Shown here piece by piece: positions 9,676 through 19,865 of a DNA stretch of 64,000 nt (positions within the stretch are counted from its first letter, which is position 1; every line of letters starts with the position of its first letter). This stretch comes from Ectobius pallidus (taxonomy: Eukaryota; Arthropoda; Insecta; Blattodea; Ectobiidae). A program made the translations under genes and the position numbers. The stretch is from positions 10,408,530 to 10,472,529 of the forward strand of contig CAXKWD010000006.1 of NCBI GenBank assembly GCA_964059195.1, written 5' to 3'. Below the pieces are notes generated by a model. That model did no database searches. It was given only the letters and a program-made list of their open reading frames with translations, and was not told where the DNA came from.

Positions 9676-9699
9676 GAATTTTTCTCCTATAAAATTCTC

Positions 9700-11476
9700 T
9701 TCTGCTTCATGGTCAGCTGAATCCGTCGTATTAACATCTTGTCCCTTGATCGTAGACTTAGGGCGGTATTTATGAATCCCTGCCAAGTATAGCAGCGCTC
9801 CCATACCTAGAGTCTGCTTGCGTACGGCAGTAGTAGTAGTGTGAACTTGACTATTCAATCCATTCCTGTTCCCATTTACCTGTTGTTCTATGTCCTGTAG
9901 AAAATGTGACGGTGACTTACTTATGCACAAAAACATTTCCAGAAATATTGCAACAGGATAAATATACTACCCGCGTGCGATTTCTTGTGCGCTCGGCTCC
10001 CTAGTACTCATTCGGTAGGTTTCGTTCAACTTCGTAGGTAAAGCTGACAACATTGAAACACGAAGTACGCTATAGCCTACACCCTGACATCTAGTGGCTT
10101 CAATACTAAGCTTTCATTCTGTCTCAGGATTCTTATTTATTTATTGACATTATCTTTTCTGACGCATGGAGTTATGGGGAAAAATACAATCTTTCGAACT
10201 GCTGATTTCACAAAGACTTCATTGTACATCCTACACTTTCCTCACCTCTTTAAGAATTCCGTATGTGCTAATTTCTGACTATCCCGTGAACTCTGATGTC
10301 AATTTCATGCACTGTAAGTTGAGCGAACTTTTCACAATTTGTATTAAATATGGTTAAAATTAGGCCTATAACTTTCTCCACTTTTAGATGCCTTACCTCT
10401 CTTACGTTTTACAACACGAAATGGTGAAGCATGTTCTGCTAAGACTCTTCTTTATGCTTAAAATTAGTCATCCATTGTAAAAATATTGAGCCTATATTAT
10501 GTATAATATTCTTATTATTTTGATAACCAAACCCTTATGACGTGTAATTAATTGTTACGCAATACCATCACCACGTTATATTATTGGACTGCATTAAAAT
10601 CGTTGTATATTAAATTTGTCACTACAATATAAAATACCATATGCGCGATTCTGCTGAAACGTGATTTCTTTGGTTGACAACACTGCAGAAAGACTGTAAG
10701 TTATTTAATATGCTAAGACATCTGTAAATATTATGGCTTGGCCGATGTTATTTGCCATATTGTAAAGGGTAGATTGTCGATTGGCAGTAATATCAGCACA
10801 ATAACTACACCGTACAGTATGAAAAATGTCCTTTAGATTAAAATAGTTTAATTTTGTCCTTTAGTTTGATTAATTTTGAAAACAGTATGCAATTGTAGAA
10901 GTAGCCAGTAAAGGGTATGTCAGATTGCAAGATTGTAGAGCAATTCATTGCTGAGGGAAAAAAATAATGAAATTCACCTATTTCTCACCTATAAATTTCA
11001 TCCAAAGCTGTATGTTCCCCCTTAAGAAAATCAGTAGATCCTAGTACTATAGGCTAAATGTTAAACAATTTTAGAATTTAGGAAAAAATGCTACATATAA
11101 TGAAATATAAATAGTTAGGAAAAATTGATGAATTAAATATTAAATTATATTTGGTAAAAAGAAACAGGGAACATTGTACTTATTATTAAAATAATGTTAC
11201 AAAAATTAGAAGAAAGAAGATTCTATGGATAGGTGTTCTATAAGATAATTTGGATGTTTTGTTGTGTCGTTTGTTGTTTGATGTGTAATGCTTTGCTTCT
11301 TTCTCCATGTGTTAATCACTTTGCGGAAAAGCAGAAATGCAACTGGAAGGCATTGTAAGTATATGAATGAAAAACAAATTAATTTAAATTGGAACTTAAA
11401 CTAATATTTAGGCTGTAGTGCTAGGTTTTGAACCTACACGAAAGTAAATACGTTATTGAAGAGATTTTATAATAGA
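9700..11476. other. Unassigned AT-rich spacer (1.8 kb)
   Basis: No ORF above ~90 codons, no recognisable domain and no clear inverted repeat. Short AGGCCTATA motifs occur. I see nothing that supports a gene here. Confidence 0.4.
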
Positions 11477-12439
11477 CTAGCTTAAAAGGCCTGGCGTCGC
11501 TCGGGTTTAGTATTTTGATAATCTAAGTTAACTTATGAAGGACTTTCGAGTTTCAAACTCTAGGTCCTTATATAATAGGTATGTAGAATTTGAAATCAGG
11601 AAGAACGACTCTTCACACTAAAACTATTCCCTCAGAAAACGCTTGACATAGCCTACCTTTTTATTGCTTACAGAGTGTGTCGAATTTTGCACCTCGTTGC
11701 TTCTACACACCATGCCTGGGAGGAGTTAAAATAAGAAGAAACAATAATTCCGTTAACATAAAATTGTATTGTCTTTACGGAATATTTTATTTCTCACTCT
11801 CATCTTACCATACAACAGTTTCGGGGCTGAAATAAAAAATAAATTCAATATCACCTTCATACTCTCCTCCCCAAAAACCTGGAACATAATATTCTGCGTG
11901 CATAGGACTAAAAATGTTCCTTCCTATTTTGTCTCCTTTTATATGCTTAGGGCATATGATAAACACCCCTATTTCGCAACTAATACAAAGCCTACAACTA
12001 TGAATTACGCATCAGTGGATAGGATGTTTTACTAACTTCGTTCGCACACTCTCAGGCTGAGACAACTGGATTAAGCTGTCCCTGCAATACGACCTCTTAT
12101 TCTACATCAACATGTGAAGTGAGAGAATTATATTCTCTACGTCCAGGGTAGAGAAAGTTATGTGACTGCATCACATTGTGCATTATTTTTGTGGATTTCA
12201 ATATTCATTATTTATTTACACCAACCAAAGCCCTATGTGGACACTCCGACAATACACTGTTGTCATGAGAGCTGAATTGCATTTTCATTAGGCCTAATTC
12301 AGTATAATATTCTCAGAAATTATATAAATTTCCAAAGGAAGGAGTGGTTTGATTGAGTTTTAATGTTGACCGCGTTACTTTCCGGGCTGAACTGGGTATA
12401 TGTGTAAATTGCTCAAGAAATGTATATTTGTATAGGGAA

Positions 12440-12517
12440 CATATATACATACATACACAAATACATACATACATGCATACATACATACATACACACATAC
12501 ATACATACATACATACA
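12440..12517. repeat. (ACAT)n microsatellite, left of nested LINE
   Basis: Near-pure ACATACAT with a few variants. In Helitron D the same place holds only GTGTATGTATGTTTGTTCC, so the tract grew from the Helitron 5' subterminal sequence. The Met-Tyr-Val-Cys-type ORFs across it are microsatellite artefacts. Confidence 0.85.
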
Positions 12518-12591
12518 AAAGCAACGATCTACACAGATAGCAAAATAACAATAGATTCACTTACAAATAAAGATAATCACACTTACTTAAT
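12518..12591 (+). pseudogene. R1-clade-like LINE, RNase H start (5'-truncated)
   Basis: Encodes ATIYTDSKITIDSLTNKDNH, the first RNase H block (catalytic Asp in YTDS) of a non-LTR retrotransposon ORF2. The reading frame continues at 14021 after an antisense LINE insertion flanked by TAAT (12588-12591 and 14021-14024). The element begins directly in (ACAT)n, as expected for a 5'-truncated insertion into that microsatellite. Confidence 0.7.
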
Positions 12592-14020
12592 GTAGATGTA
12601 GATGTAGTTATCTCGTTGTGTAGATCCTGTGTTGAGTGGGACTCAAGGATATAGAACACGTCAGATTACAATATACTGTACAAGCAAGTAATAAATAGTG
12701 ATATATAATATACTACACTATAAACTTATTCAAACTGGAAATACTCATCCATATTGTAGAAGGTGTGAGTCATTAAAAATTTCTTGAGAGATCCTTTGAA
12801 GGATTTGCTTTTTCTTTGAATACATAATAATTTAATTTTGTTTGGAAGCTTATTGTATATCTGTATTGCGGAGTAATAAGCGCCATTCTGAAAAAGTTTT
12901 AATGCATTAACCGGTCTATGTAAATCATTCCTGTTTCTAGTAATATGTTCATGAACACTGCTATTAGTTTGGAATCTCTCAATATTATCTACCATATAAC
13001 ACATAAAAGAGTATATATACTCCCCTGTGAGAGTGAGGACTTTTAATTTTGCAAAGAGCGGTTTGCATGATTCTCTCCTTTTTTTCCACACATTATTCTA
13101 ATTGCTTGCTTTTGTAGCTTAAATATTTTATCCCTATGGGTCGAGTTACCCCAGAATATGATTCCATACTTCATTATCAAGTGGAAATTTGCAAAATACA
13201 CCATGCGTAAGGCATCCTGTTTTAATACCTGATTCAGGACTCTTAAGGTAAAGCATGCTGAACTTAGTTTTGGAATTATCATTTCAATATGTGACTTCCA
13301 GTCGAGATGTTGATCAATTTGTAATCCTAAAAATTTGATATTACTAATTTCTTATATGCTTTGTATTTGGTAATTAATTACAAGGTTTTGGGTACATCTT
13401 TGTTTTGTTCTGAATTGAATAAAGTGGGTTTTTTCGATATTAAGCGTCATTTTATTGGCTTGGAACCATATATTTAATTCGTGAAAAGCCTTTGTAGCTA
13501 CTCTTGCCAGTTGTTCCTGGGATTTTCCTGTTACAAAAACACTAGTGTCATCCGCGAAAAGCAATACCTTTGTTTCGTCACTTAAGTTATGTGGCAAGTC
13601 ATTGATGAAAATTAAAAATAGCAAAGGTCCTAGTATTGATCCCTGTGGTACTCCACTTCTAACTAGTCCTAGAGTAGATTTGTTTCCATCTATTACAACA
13701 TTTTGAGTTCTATCAGACAGGTATTCAGTGTTAAATTATCTATTCCATAATGTTCCAATTTTTCAATTAATAGTTCATGATTTATACAGTCGAATGCTTT
13801 AGCTAAGTCACAGAAAATTCCCAACGTATATTTCTTTTTATCTAGCGCTTCCAGTATTTCTGTGGTGAGTTTAAATGTAGCATTTTCAGTAGACATGCCA
13901 CTTCTAAATCCAAATTGTGATGGTGTAAGAATATTATTCAAATTAAGATAGTAAACTATGCGGTTATATACAACTTTTTCGAATACTTTTGAAAATGAAG
14001 CTAAGAGCGATATAGGCCTA
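12592..14020 (-). mobile_element. CR1/Daphne-like LINE fragment inserted in the RNase H LINE
   Basis: Reading the minus strand from 14020 gives reverse-transcriptase blocks in order: YRPISLLASFSKVFEK, QFGFRSGMSTENA, FCDLAKAFDCINHELL, then INDLPHNLSDETKVLLFADD (catalytic FADD) at about 13560, and a C-terminal LPNKIK...FKGSLKKFL...FYNMDEYF ending at 12726. Several frameshifts and stops separate the pieces. There is no RNase H, as usual for CR1-type LINEs. The 3' end has short CTACAT repeats. The TAAT target duplication shows the fragment is bounded as inserted, 5'-truncated within the RT domain. Confidence 0.75.
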
Positions 14021-14753
14021 TAATAGAAGCAATAAGAAAAAAAACTGTCAAAATGAACAAAGAAAATTGGATCATCAACTTCAATTGGATTAAAGCCCAC
14101 GCAGGAAACCAGGGAAACGAACTTGCAGACCGGCTGGCCAAGGATGCGGCATTAGACAACGATCTAAAAGAGTGTTACAAGAAGATACCGTAAAGTGTAA
14201 TATCCAGTGAAGTGAGAGCTCTTAGTGTTACCATCTGGCAAAACGAGTGGGACAAATCAACCAAAGGAGTGATAACAAAAACTGTCATCCCAACAATAGC
14301 AGAGAGACTAAAATACAAAATTAATTTAACCCCTAATGTAACTGCAATGATAACTGGTCACGACAAGACTAGAGCCTACCTACACAGATTTAAAATTATA
14401 GAAAACCCCACATGCCCTTGCGACGACGACCTGCAAACAGTAGACCACCTATTATATGACTGCAAATTAATCGAAACAGAAAGAGACTCACTAATCGCAA
14501 CAGTACTAAAGACTGAAAACTGGCCCAACAAAAAAGAAGATCTACTAAAAATATACTTCAAGAACTTTAATAAATTTGCAAACAGTTTACCTTTTGGCAC
14601 CATATTGTAATCAAATTTTATCTTGATCAAAGTTAGTTTATGAACAAACAAAATTGTAAAATAGAACAAAAACAGTTGTAGAAGATAAAGAAATACATGT
14701 AGTATTACCTGTAATGGAACATGTAGTAAATAAAGTGAATTTATAAAAAAAAA
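14021..14753 (+). pseudogene. R1-clade-like LINE, RNase H and C-terminal region
   Basis: Continues the frame from 12591: EAIRKK..., IINFNWIKAHAGNQGNELAD (second half of RNase H; WIKAHAG.GNE.AD motif), a TAA at 14191-14193, then a C-terminal domain with CPCDDDLQTVDHLLYDC, a CCHC-like knuckle typical of I/R1/LOA-type LINEs, ending at 14610. A 3' UTR with AATAAAG leads to an A-rich end that joins (ACAT)n at 14754. Insertion into (ACAT)n on this strand is the known preference of Waldo elements of the R1 clade. The assignment is an inference from target and domains. Confidence 0.7.
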
Positions 14754-14862
14754 CACATACATACATACATACATACATACATACATACATACATACATAC
14801 ATACATACATACATACATACATACATACATACATACATACATACATACATACATACATACAT
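14754..14862. repeat. (ACAT)n microsatellite, right of nested LINE
   Basis: About 27 almost uninterrupted CATA units. It lies between the LINE 3' end and the 5' tip of Helitron E (14863-14897), so it is the other half of the tract at 12440-12517. Confidence 0.9.
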
Positions 14863-14897
14863 TACATACGTACACACTTTCGATTTTATATATTCGA

Positions 14898-15138
14898 TTT
14901 CATTTCCCTTAGAGAAACTAAATGTGGGTCAACAAAAACTAAGTTTTGACAGTATTGACTTATTCATTAAAATGTTATGAATGGTTGTCGGAAACTGATA
15001 ACAATGGCGGCTACTAGAGGGTCAGGAGTAAGTGGAGTGAAGAAAGCATTGCGTGACCATTTCCGCCGTCACTCATAAACGTGTCTTAAATCAATATTAA
15101 AACAACAAAATAAACAGTGCAATCACATTCTCAGCGAT
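14898..15138. other. Unassigned spacer
   Basis: Non-repetitive as far as I can see. It contains AACAATGGCGGCTACTAGAG near 15001, which starts a 24-codon frame; see findings. No gene is called. Confidence 0.3.
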
Positions 15139-16503
15139 TCTCAAACTAGGGATGAGCGTCGATAGTTAAAACTTCGATGTTCACCAGCGATGTCAAAATC
15201 GGTGGTAATCATCGATGTCACGAAAATATCGACCTGAAAACATCGATGTATATCGATGCATATTTTTAAAAAGGCAAAATTCATAAATAAACAAATATTT
15301 CCATGAAAACTGTCTCTGAAAACATATATGTTTTGGGAATTATGCTGCTGTAAATAAAATTATATCTTAGAACTAAGGTAGACGCATTAATCTTATTTTA
15401 GTACCATTTCTTAACTGTATATTTTTAATTTTTTACATAGGGTATTTTGTTTGTAACTTTGTTATGTTATTGTAATTTATTTTTTTCGTAACTTTGTTCA
15501 TGTATTTTATTTCATATAAGCAATCTTATTTATTTTTATTCTTATTTTTTGCCTAAAACTATAATATGTATGTTTTTTATATAATGTTCAAAATATAATT
15601 TTAGTATGACTGAACTGACCCCGAACACGAGCTATGCTCATGCGGGGTAAATAATGCTCTTTTGTAATTGTAATAATTGTATTTATATTATTTATATTTG
15701 TATTTGTAATAATTTTGTATTAATTTGTATTTTCTAATTTGTAATTTGTAATAAATAATAATAAAAATATTTAAAAACATCGATGTAGCAAAAACACAGG
15801 TTCATTGATGAACTTCATTATGAAGTTTAAGGTTTTTTCCAACTAGTACAAGTTATTAGAAGTCTGTATATAAAATGTATTTCCGCCAAGTACTAGTAAT
15901 TTGTAGGACTAGTGAGGACCGTGTGTTGCTGAATACGAAAAATTACATATGATGTTACCAGTTACAAATTTATTAGTAAGTTAACATAAAAGATACATTC
16001 GTTTATACCAGCATACAGTATGAGTCAGTTTATGCTGTTGACTTATCTGTGAATATAGTAACATTTACAAAGTTCATCTAGGAATATACCTAATGTTGAC
16101 AGGTGGTCATACATAAGATATTACTTATGTTAATGTTGAGACTTGCTTGTTGCGTGTATTATGAATTAACTAACATCCATTTGTTAAGAGTCTAAGAATA
16201 AGGAAATGTATGTGTATTTATTGGTAACAACTAAGAGATTGAGAAATATAGATAAAAAATGTTTCCGATGTTTACATATTAAAAAGTTTTTAATGTACAA
16301 ATGAAATGTCTAGTCACTGTTTGGAGCTAGTTGATTAAGTAATAATCTCATTAATATTGAAATTGAAAGGTACTATTAAGTTACCAGTTACACATTAATT
16401 AATGACATAAAAGTAAACATCGAAACATTTTTTTATCTATGTTTCTCAATCTCTTAGTTGTTACCAATAAATACACATATATTTCCTTATTCTTAGACTA
16501 TTT

Positions 16504-16735
16504 AAGTATATGGAAGGAAAGGAAACAGACATTAAATCCATGTCTGGGATATTAATACAAGTAAGAATCAGATTGAAAAATGTTATGTCATAACCGGGAT
16601 CGGCCGATCGGCGCGTCAAGCCGAAGATCCGTGTTCAAATCCCGGTTATGACATAACATTTTTCAAGCTGATTCTTACTTGTATTAATATCCCAGACATG
16701 GATTTAATGTCTATTTCCTTTCCTTCCACTTAATT
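16504..16735. repeat. Foldback of a tRNA-like repeat
   Basis: Arms of about 105 bp (AAACAGACATTAAATCCATG ... ATAACCGGGA and its inverse) surround a short centre that contains half of a tRNA-like body (GCGCGTCAAGCCGAAGATCC, GTTCAAATCCCGGTT). The right arm plus centre equals the 3' part of the unit at 16881-16980. It therefore looks like that unit with its tail duplicated in inverted orientation, replacing the D-arm half. Confidence 0.7.
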
Positions 16736-16880
16736 AATAGTATATAAATAATAACTAGGCTTCAAAGTACCTACAAGGGTAGGACGCCATTTGGATGTGT
16801 GTTCTCGACGGAGAGAAACCTCCCGTGGTTTGTCTTGTCTTCTGAATCAGTTGAGGAATTTGATGTCAGACTGGCATGTT

Positions 16881-16951
16881 GTCATGGTAGCTCAATGGTA
16901 GAGCATCGGCGCGTCAAGCCGAAGATCCGTGTTCAAATCCCGGTTATGACA
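16881..16951 (+). repeat. tRNA-shaped module (anticodon GTC by position)
   Basis: Folds as a cloverleaf: acceptor GTCATGG/TTATGAC (two G-U pairs), D arm GCTC/GAGC with AATGGTA loop, anticodon stem TCGGC/GCCGA with loop GCGTCAA, and T arm CCGTG/CCCGG with one mismatch and loop TTCAAAT. A T5 run follows at 16957-16961. Position 33 is C instead of T and the discriminator is A, so a working tRNA-Asp is unlikely. Best read as a tRNA-derived repeat with Pol III boxes. Confidence 0.6.
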
Positions 16952-17302
16952 TAAAATTTTTCAAGCTGATTCTTACTTGTATTTAAGTATATTCCTAGAT
17001 GAACATTGTAAATGTTGCTATATTCACAGATAAATAATCAATAGCGTAAACTGATTCATACTGTATGCTGGTATAAACAAATGTATCTTTTATGTTACTA
17101 ATAAACTTGTAACTGGTAACATCATATGTAATTTTTCGTATTCAGCAACACACGGTCCTCACTAGATCTACAATTACTAGTACTTGGCGGAAATACATTT
17201 ATATATAGACTTCTAAAAACACAGGTTGTTTTCCATCGATGTAGAAAACATTGATCATCGACATGAAAACATTGGCCATCGTTGATCAACCCTATCTCAA
17301 AC

Positions 17303-17545
17303 TGACATTCGCGACAACAAAAATAACTCAACTGATATAGCTGAAATTTTTCCTTATCATAGTTTTTACACGTGGGAAGAACATAGGACTATAGTCGTAT
17401 CGAAATGTTTGACCGTTTAATGACGGAGACCGTTTTCATGTCGTTTCGGCAACAACCGCATTGTGTTACTTCCTCGTTGGTAAAATCGAATTCGGAGGTC
17501 ACTCGCAATATTGAAAATTAAAAAACTGCAAATTGGTATATTTAC
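17303..17545. other. Unassigned spacer
   Basis: No features recognised between the hAT-like element and repeat P. Confidence 0.3.
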
Positions 17546-17917
17546 TTCCTCTGACCGTACCATAGGTACTTTAGGTAGAGGAAGTAGCCTATCGTTTTCG
17601 ACCCCCAAATTCGAAGTTGAGTTTATAACATAAAGACATGTTTTGAGGTCTCCTGAATCCAAAATTACTATTTTCGGAAACATGTCTGTGTGTGTCTGTG
17701 TGTCTGTCTGTGAACAGGCTAGCTCCAGAACGGAAAAACGTACGAAAACAAAATTTCGTATTTAAGTCAGGTACCTTCAGAAGATGTGATCCGAAGATTG
17801 GCGACAAGTTTCTCTTCTTTTTAAGGTGACTTTACATGAAAAACGTTTAGATTTTCGAGATTTTCTCGAAAACGGATGTAACGATTTTCTTTAAATTTTG
17901 CACATGGGTTGCTTATA
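17546..17917 (+). repeat. Interspersed repeat P, copy 1 (left part)
   Basis: Begins with an imperfect hairpin (ACTTCCTCTGACCGTACC / GGTAGAGGAAGT), then CGACCCCCAAATTCGAAGTT, a short GTCTGTGT tract, GAACAGGCTAGCTCC, and AT-rich lines with 'tctcgaaaacgg'. The same order is seen at 20518-21130. It is interrupted by the pogo-like MITE at 17918 and continues from 18722. ORFs across it are not conserved between copies. Confidence 0.65.
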
Positions 17918-18721
17918 CAGTAGAAGCCCGAAATAGCGCTGTTCGAAATACCGCGAATCTGATGTAAAGCGGGGGAAAGTATGTCCCCCAATAAAAATCT
18001 ACCGTAGTTTTATAAATATTTTTTTTCATTATGGAAGTTGAGTTAAAACAGTAACAATTCTGCAAAGAGCTGTTCTGCAGTACATTTTTTATTACCGTTA
18101 AACCCGCCCTCACCCGCTAGTTGACCGTCACCACCGCATTCCAAAGGATTTAGCAGAAGTAATGGGACATGGAATGAATAGTGTAGTTCTAATAGGATTT
18201 TAAAAAATCTGCACCTGCCATAAATTCTTAAAACCTAGGAAAGTTGAAATATGATATTAGTTTGAGTCACGCATTCGGATTGTAAAGTCGCGAGTTCGGA
18301 ATACAAAATGTCTCAGAAGCGGAAAGCATATTCAATAGGAGATAGGCCTAAAGTGAAAATTATTGATCGTGTAAAAATGGGGAAACGGGAATATTATACC
18401 TGAATGTTATAGTGTATGTTTTAGTAAATGTTGTATGTTACTCTCGGGAATTAGAAAAATTCTCGCGCTTCATCTACAGAAGAAGAGCCATAAATTGAGA
18501 CCAGTTAGAGGACTGGATTAACTAGCATAACTGGTGAGTATTTGTTAAAACTACTGTATTTTATATTGCTGTATAACATTGTCATTTATTAGTGAACCAA
18601 TGTTCCCATCCGCGGGGTCGATTTTTGTCACTTCTTCGGTCATATTTCGATATACTGCGGTAAGGTTATAACGCGGGGGTAAAGCATGTCCCCATCAACC
18701 GCGTTAAATCGGGTTCTACTG
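17918..18721 (+). mobile_element. pogo/Tigger-like non-autonomous element, TSD TA
   Basis: The ends CAGTAGAAGCCCGAAATAGC and, inverted at the right, CAGTAGAACCCGATTTAACG are of the pogo/Tigger type, with TA on both sides (17916-17917, 18722-18723). The interior keeps the start of a transposase (18308-18403). Repeat P copy 2 (around 20850) is the matching unoccupied site (CTTATACTGAGAGCTAAAAC). Confidence 0.8.
18308..18403 (+). pseudogene. pogo-family transposase N-terminal remnant (31 aa)
   Basis: ATG-initiated frame MSQKRKAYSIGDRPKVKIID followed by RVKMGKREYYT and a stop. The M-x-x-KRK...I.DK...II..V..G pattern is the beginning of the CENP-B/pogo helix-turn-helix. The rest of the transposase is deleted, so this is an internally deleted derivative of an autonomous element. 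Confidence 0.6.
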
Positions 18722-19075
18722 TACTAAGATCTAAAAATTTTATTTGAAACCTTTTTTCGAATTTTTTTTCTGAAGGGTTGTTATAAGCCATTCAGTCTGA
18801 ATATGCTCTTTTTGCATTATAGCGTCATACTAAAACAAAATTTTACATTTGGGTTAGGTACCTTTCGGGAATGTGACACGAAGATTGGCGACGACTTTCT
18901 CTTCTTTTTAAGGGGACTTTACATGCAGAAAATGTCGATTGTCGCGATTTTATCGAAAACGGCTGCGTACTAAGAGGCTGACATTTATTTGGGCAGTGGA
19001 AGTTATGTGAATTTCACAACAGATTTTTCAATATATCTTACAAATAATCGAGAGAAGATCGTTTCAGTGACTTCC
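18722..19075 (+). repeat. Repeat P, copy 1 (right part)
   Basis: Resumes after the MITE (TAAGATCTAAAAATTTTATT) and includes GGTACCTTTCGGGAATGTGACACGAAGATTGGCGACGACTTTCTC, a second version of a line already present upstream. It ends near the GGCAGTGGAAGTTATGTGA motif, which also ends copy 2 (about 21630). Confidence 0.6.
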
Positions 19076-19099
19076 AGTGAACGATAGGATTATGTTTCT

Positions 19100-19330
19100 T
19101 GTCGATATTGAGCGTCACTACGGCCATCGTTGTCAAATCGATTGTTCGATCGTAAATGTATTCGACTTATCGCGCGCTCAGATACACGGACTGAAATACT
19201 TTTTCCCATCCACCAAGGAATCATAGAAAGTGCCATTGCGGCACTTAATAATACCAGAACTTGAACATCTTGGACTCGCATTCGGAAGGTCCCAGGTTCA
19301 AATCCCGTGGCCGGCCAATTTGACATGGGT
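19100..19330. repeat. GTCC-type repeat remnant (-) followed by tRNA-like module (+)
   Basis: 19125-19245 is an inverted, shortened copy of the GTCC-type repeat (TTATCGCGCGCTCAGATACACGG, GAAAGTGCCATTGCGGCACTTA). 19250-19330 is a tRNA-like stretch with B box in CAGGTTCAAATCCCGTGG and the tail CCGGCCAATTTGAC shared with 60385-60400. The two modules are neighbours at both loci. Confidence 0.5.
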
Positions 19331-19619
19331 TTTTGTTTTTCATGGTTTCCCAGTCGTAAAGGCAAATGCCGACTTGGATTTTTACCATGAATCATCTTCA
19401 CCATTTCATCCTGTATCATATCCATTTAAATTAATATCAGTTGAAATTTACTACATGAAAATACACCAATAATATAAACAATTGACAATCAATAGTTCCA
19501 TGGCATACCCTACTGTATAGACACAGATCCCTAACTCCTGATATAGCATAGAAGCTAAAAGGAGTATAAACGCAGCTGAAATAAAAAAAAAAGCGTGCAT
19601 GGAACGCCACGCGAAAGAA

Positions 19620-19865
19620 TTGAAACTTGTTTTAATTTTTGGATTTCTTCAATTTTGGATTATTGGATTTTTTCAATTGTTGTATTGTTGGACTTTTTAA
19701 TATTGGGTTTTTGGACTTTTAAAATTTAGGATTTTTTATTTTTAACTTTTGATATTTTAATCTTTTAATTTTTAATTTTTAAATTTTGGATTTTTAGACT
19801 TTTTAAATTTTAGATTTTCGATTTTTTAATTTTTAATTTTTGAATTTTTTAAATTTTGGATAAGC
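19620..19865. repeat. Cryptically simple AT-rich tract
   Basis: Irregular reiteration of short blocks such as TTTTTAATTTTTGGATTTT over ~245 bases. An inverted relative is at about 53030-53180. Both are joined to the same non-simple sequence (19866-20000 and 52840-52975), so the tract is a tail of one interspersed repeat. Confidence 0.7.

Larger units (their letters stand above)
11477..14897 (-). mobile_element. Helitron E, interrupted by nested LINEs
   Basis: The 3' end is at 11477 (minus strand hairpin CCCGAGCGACGCCAGG, then CTTTTAAGCTAG, flanking T). The body 11490-12436 matches Helitron D (23813-24802) inverted. The 5' end (TCGAATATATAAAATCG, preceded by A) lies at 14897. Between the (ACAT)n tract that follows the 5' tip in this family and the body, 12518-14753 is a LINE insertion. 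Without it the Helitron would be ~1.2 kb. No Rep/helicase coding. Confidence 0.7.
15147..17294. mobile_element. hAT-like non-autonomous element, 8-bp TSD TCTCAAAC
   Basis: The ends TAGGGATGAGCG (left) and, inverted, TAGGGTTGATCAACG (right) are flanked by identical TCTCAAAC at 15139-15146 and 17295-17302. Both subterminal regions are rich in CATCGATG-type motifs (15200-15260, 15778, 17235-17285), as expected for transposase-binding repeats. There is no transposase coding. The interior holds inverted pairs: 15780-16095 with 16980-17245, and 16190-16280 with 16410-16500, plus tRNA-like foldback material. An 8-bp TSD with a TAGGG end supports hAT, but the duplication does not fit the usual nTnnnnAn preference well. 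Confidence 0.75.

Noticed and set aside
14376..14877. Long minus-strand ORFs rich in Met-Tyr-Val-Cys
   Set aside because: They translate the (ACAT)n microsatellite and the antisense of the LINE RNase H region.
16881..16951. Functional tRNA-Asp gene
   Set aside because: Position 33 is C, the discriminator is A, the T stem has a mismatch, and a related copy lies nearby in a foldback; a tRNA-derived repeat fits better.
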